64,000 nucleotides of DNA from Dichomitus squalens LYAD-421 SS1 (Eukaryota > Basidiomycota > Agaricomycetes > Polyporales > Polyporaceae). Both the position numbers and the translations under genes were made by a program. The notes below the pieces were generated by a model. That model was given only the letters and a program-made list of their open reading frames with translations. It had not been told where the DNA came from and made no database searches. Position 1 is the first letter of the stretch; the number at the start of each line of letters is the position of its first letter. Of this stretch, positions 61,324-64,000 are shown in pieces. The stretch covers positions 2,315,843-2,379,842 of the forward strand of contig NW_006766883.1 of the NCBI RefSeq assembly GCF_000275845.1, given 5' to 3'.

Positions 61324-63701
61324 ATGGTTGCAATGGACATCAGCGTCGGTGTCGTCCTCGCCATCGGCTCCGGGGTGCTCATCGGTTCCTCCTTCGTATT
61401 CAAGAAGAAGGGGTTACTCAGTTCGCAGAAGGGTCATGTCATGGGCGAGGGAGTTGCTTATCTCAAGTCGGTGCGTACGCCAGTAGTAGCGTTAGCGTTC
61501 TCAGTGTCTAATCCGCCGGTTCACAGCCGATGTGGTGGACCGGGATGACCATTATGATTCTTGGGGAGCTTTGCAACTTCGTCGCGTATGCGTTCGTCGA
61601 GGCGATCATTGTGGTATGCCCTCACTTCTCTGTATGTCGCGTCTGCGCCTCTTGAACCAACATCTCGTGCATTAGACACCCATGGGCGCGCTCTCCGTTG
61701 TCATCTCGTCGATACTATCCCACTTCTTCCTCAACGAACGACTGTCACTTTTTGGCTGGATATCGTCCATTCAATGCTTACTTGGAGCATCCATCCTTGC
61801 CTTGAACGGTCCGCAGGAACAAAGCGTGTCGACGATTGAAGGGTTCAAACATCTCTTCCTTGCTCCATGGTTCCTCGCGTACGGCGGCGTCGTCCTCGCG
61901 GTCGCCGTCTTTCTCGCCTTGTGGGTCGCGCCTCGTTATGGCCACCGAACAATGATGCCCTACTTGGTGAGCTGCGCATCGCGAGCTATCCTTAGGCCCT
62001 GGGTCTCACACACGTTGTCCCCTAGGGTGTGTGCAGTCTGATTGGCGGGCTGAGCGTAAGTTGCACTCAGGGTTTAGGAGCGTGTATAGTTACCTCGATC
62101 CGAGGAGACAACCAAGTACGTCCCGACCTCGCTCTAATATATTTTTGCTCATAGTCTTGCAGTTTAAGAATTGGTTCATCTACTTTTTGTTGGTCTTCGT
62201 GGTGGTCACACTTCGTAGGCTTTTCTCTCCTCTTGATCTCACTGCTATCACTTACCTGGCGATCAAGTCACGGAGATATACTACCTCAATGTTGCACTGG
62301 CTTTGTTTAACACAGGTATGTTGCCACACAATCCTGCATGAATAGTGTAATCCCTGATGCTGAGGACTTACTCCCACAGCGATGGGTATGGCTTATCGCG
62401 GCATCTTCAGGAACAGCAGACTTACCAGAATAACCCGCAGTTACGCCTACCTATTACGTTACCTGTGAGTGCCACTGCCGGTTGCGTCTTCGTCGGCCTC
62501 ACAAGTGTGTATATAGTCACCTTCTGTACCCTGGTCACGTCGGTAATCTTGTACCAGGGTCTGAAGGCTAGTGCCTCTCAGATTATCACCATCGTCCTTG
62601 CCTTTGCAGTCATCTGCACTGGAATCATCATCCTGCAGATGACCAAAGTAGACCCCCGACAACTGACAAACGTGCGTGCCCAAACTCGAACCTAAATTCA
62701 AACAATATCTCACGCTGTCTTAGGTCGACGAGCACACCACTCTACTCCTGGAGGCGGCAAAGCAGGAAGCCGACCCGCTTGCCGCTCAAGAAGTCGAGCT
62801 CACGCGCGGCGGAACATTGCGATCCCGCCGTTCCCGTCTATCTCAGCGCGTCCGCTCGCGCACCCCGGAACAGGAGGCTGAGCCTGCGGCAGCCCGCTCC
62901 ACCGACGACCTCGAAGCGGGTCCCATTGCCGACCTTGACGACGAGATTGACCTGATCGACGAGAAACGCGCAATCATCGTGCGCACTGAAGAGCCCGGTT
63001 TGGACTCTCTGCGCATGACTGGGGGCGCCATCGGCTCGATCATCCGTGCTCGCCGCCGCGCGACGGCGCTTTCACAGGCCAGCGCGACGCGCAGCCGTCT
63101 GTCAGTTTCGACGAACGCGAACAGCCTCCACAGCCAGGAGGTTGCGCACACGGGTCCGCGTAGGAGCTCACTTTCACCTGGTCCGCGGCCGATCTGGTAC
63201 CAGATGCTCGTGGGCCGCAAACTGGAACGGTCGCGCTCCCCGAACGGGACGCACTCCAACCTCCCAGGCGTGTCGGAGAACGAAAAGCCGGAGACGCAGG
63301 AGGTGTCGGGCCTGCCAAATACCCTCAGCGATAGCCCGATCACGGTGTCGATTCCGACCTCGCCAAACGGGATGTCCCCGAGCCAGAGCGCGAATGGCAC
63401 GCATTCTGCGCGGTTCTTGAGTAACAGCGAGCTTGTGACGTCGCCACTACTGACGACCCCGACCTCCGAGGAAAGTGCGCGCCGGCCGAACGTGCGGTTC
63501 CTGTCTGAAGGACGGACAGCTGTTTCCGCTCCGGACGTGCGCGGGCAGGCTACGGGAACTCTAACTCGACCTACTATCACCGTGCAGGGCGAAGACGATG
63601 CAGCCGCGACGCGGTCGCGGACGATGCCTGCGGTGTTCACGCGGGCGGAGAGGGCGCGTGCAGAGGATGTTTTGCGGGAGCGCCCTCCGCCTGCTTCATA
63701 A
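61324..63701 (+). CDS. NIPA-type magnesium transporter (DUF803)
   Basis: Multi-spanning membrane protein of the NIPA family (Mg2+ transport). It starts MVAMDISVGVVLAIGSGVLI at 61324 (or MDIS at 61333). Helices and motifs in order: GSSFVFKKKGLLSSQKGHVM, MWWTGMTIMILGELCNFVAY, TPMGALSVVISSILSHFFLN-ER, WFLAYGGVVLAVAVFLALWV, GVCSLIGGLSVSCTQGLGA, FKNWFIYFLLVFVVVTLL, TEIYYLNVALALFNT, FCTLVTSVILYQGLKASASQ and IITIVLAFAVICTGIIILQM. A hydrophilic C-terminal tail of about 320 residues (62724-63701, ending RERPPPAS) is rich in Ser/Arg and probably disordered. The segment between FNT and FCTLV cannot be joined cleanly: the family's expected MVTPTYYV stretch is not found. See findings. Confidence 0.85.
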
Positions 63702-64000
63702 TTCGTGTGTTTCTGTCTGTGACGACTCGTGACGAATGAAATGACGACAACGACGACAGCGTATGTTATAATGTATCTTTATTCTTCCTGACTGTACGTG
63801 CTCTGTTTACCTTGTGCGATGTGTGTCTTGGATGATCGCTGTGACTTCACCGGAATACTCCTGTTTGTAATAGTTTACCTAGTTTCTTGAAACGAGATGG
63901 TTTGGCGTCTTCCTCTCAACCCTGCTCGCGGGCTCGCATTACAGCGCAGATGATTATCCGGTAGTGGTATATTCTTTATCAGGTGAACAGGTATCCAGTA
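63702..64000 (+). other. 3' flank of the transporter gene
   Basis: Probable 3' UTR and start of the next spacer; nothing recognised. Confidence 0.35.

Noticed and set aside
62843..63640. 265-codon minus-strand frame
   Set aside because: Antisense of the transporter's Ser/Arg-rich tail; no motif.

Overview
The window is nuclear DNA from a filamentous basidiomycete, most likely an agaricomycete close to the polypores. The evidence is GC-rich coding sequence, short (about 50-70 base) introns in almost every gene, several divergent or convergent gene pairs, and a gene set typical of such fungi. That set includes methionine aminopeptidase 2, a fungal inositol-phosphosphingolipid phospholipase C, the pore-membrane nucleoporin Pom152, homocitrate synthase of the alpha-aminoadipate lysine pathway, and histone H4 with introns. 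All product names rest on my reading of the translated exons; no database search was run.

Layout. (1) 1-2.5 kb is repetitive: a terminal-inverted-repeat element, a 155-base run of N, and a second nearly identical copy of the element's 3' half. (2) 2.9-9.9 kb holds three intact plus-strand genes: methionine aminopeptidase 2, an HSL-type esterase with a long C-terminal tail, and an ISC1-like sphingolipid phospholipase C. (3) 9.9-24.2 kb is an accessory block of three paralogous secreted type-B carboxylesterases on the minus strand. It also holds an intact salicylate-hydroxylase-like FAD monooxygenase, a broken 5' fragment of a neighbouring gene, an orphan exon and a 126-base inverted repeat. 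(4) 24.9-35.2 kb has a large gene with a possible XPF/ZIP2-like C-terminal half, a kelch protein, a decayed second FAD monooxygenase carrying a small hAT-like MITE, histone H4, and a thioredoxin with a C-terminal membrane anchor. (5) 35.9-50 kb is a direct tandem duplication of about 6.6-7 kb. Each unit carries one giant (about 1,630-1,640 residue) adenylation / carrier-protein / multi-membrane / triple left-handed-beta-helix protein, the same architecture as bacterial epsilon-poly-L-lysine synthetase (Pls). (6) 50.5-63.7 kb returns to housekeeping: Pom152, cytosolic inorganic pyrophosphatase, homocitrate synthase and a NIPA-type magnesium transporter.

How they fit together. The best candidates for unusual biology are the two tandem Pls-like enzymes. 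Each should activate a carboxylate as an adenylate, load it on a phosphopantetheine arm, and pass it to membrane-embedded acyltransferase-like domains. They share one set of intron positions but appear to have diverged in the promoter: a clear TATA box is present only in copy 2. The esterase/monooxygenase block evolved by repeated local duplication. The copy lying beside esterase A dragged along the 5' end of the gene that still sits, intact, beside esterase C. Pyrophosphatase and homocitrate synthase lie near the Pls-like pair, but both are ordinary housekeeping genes and I treat that as probable coincidence.
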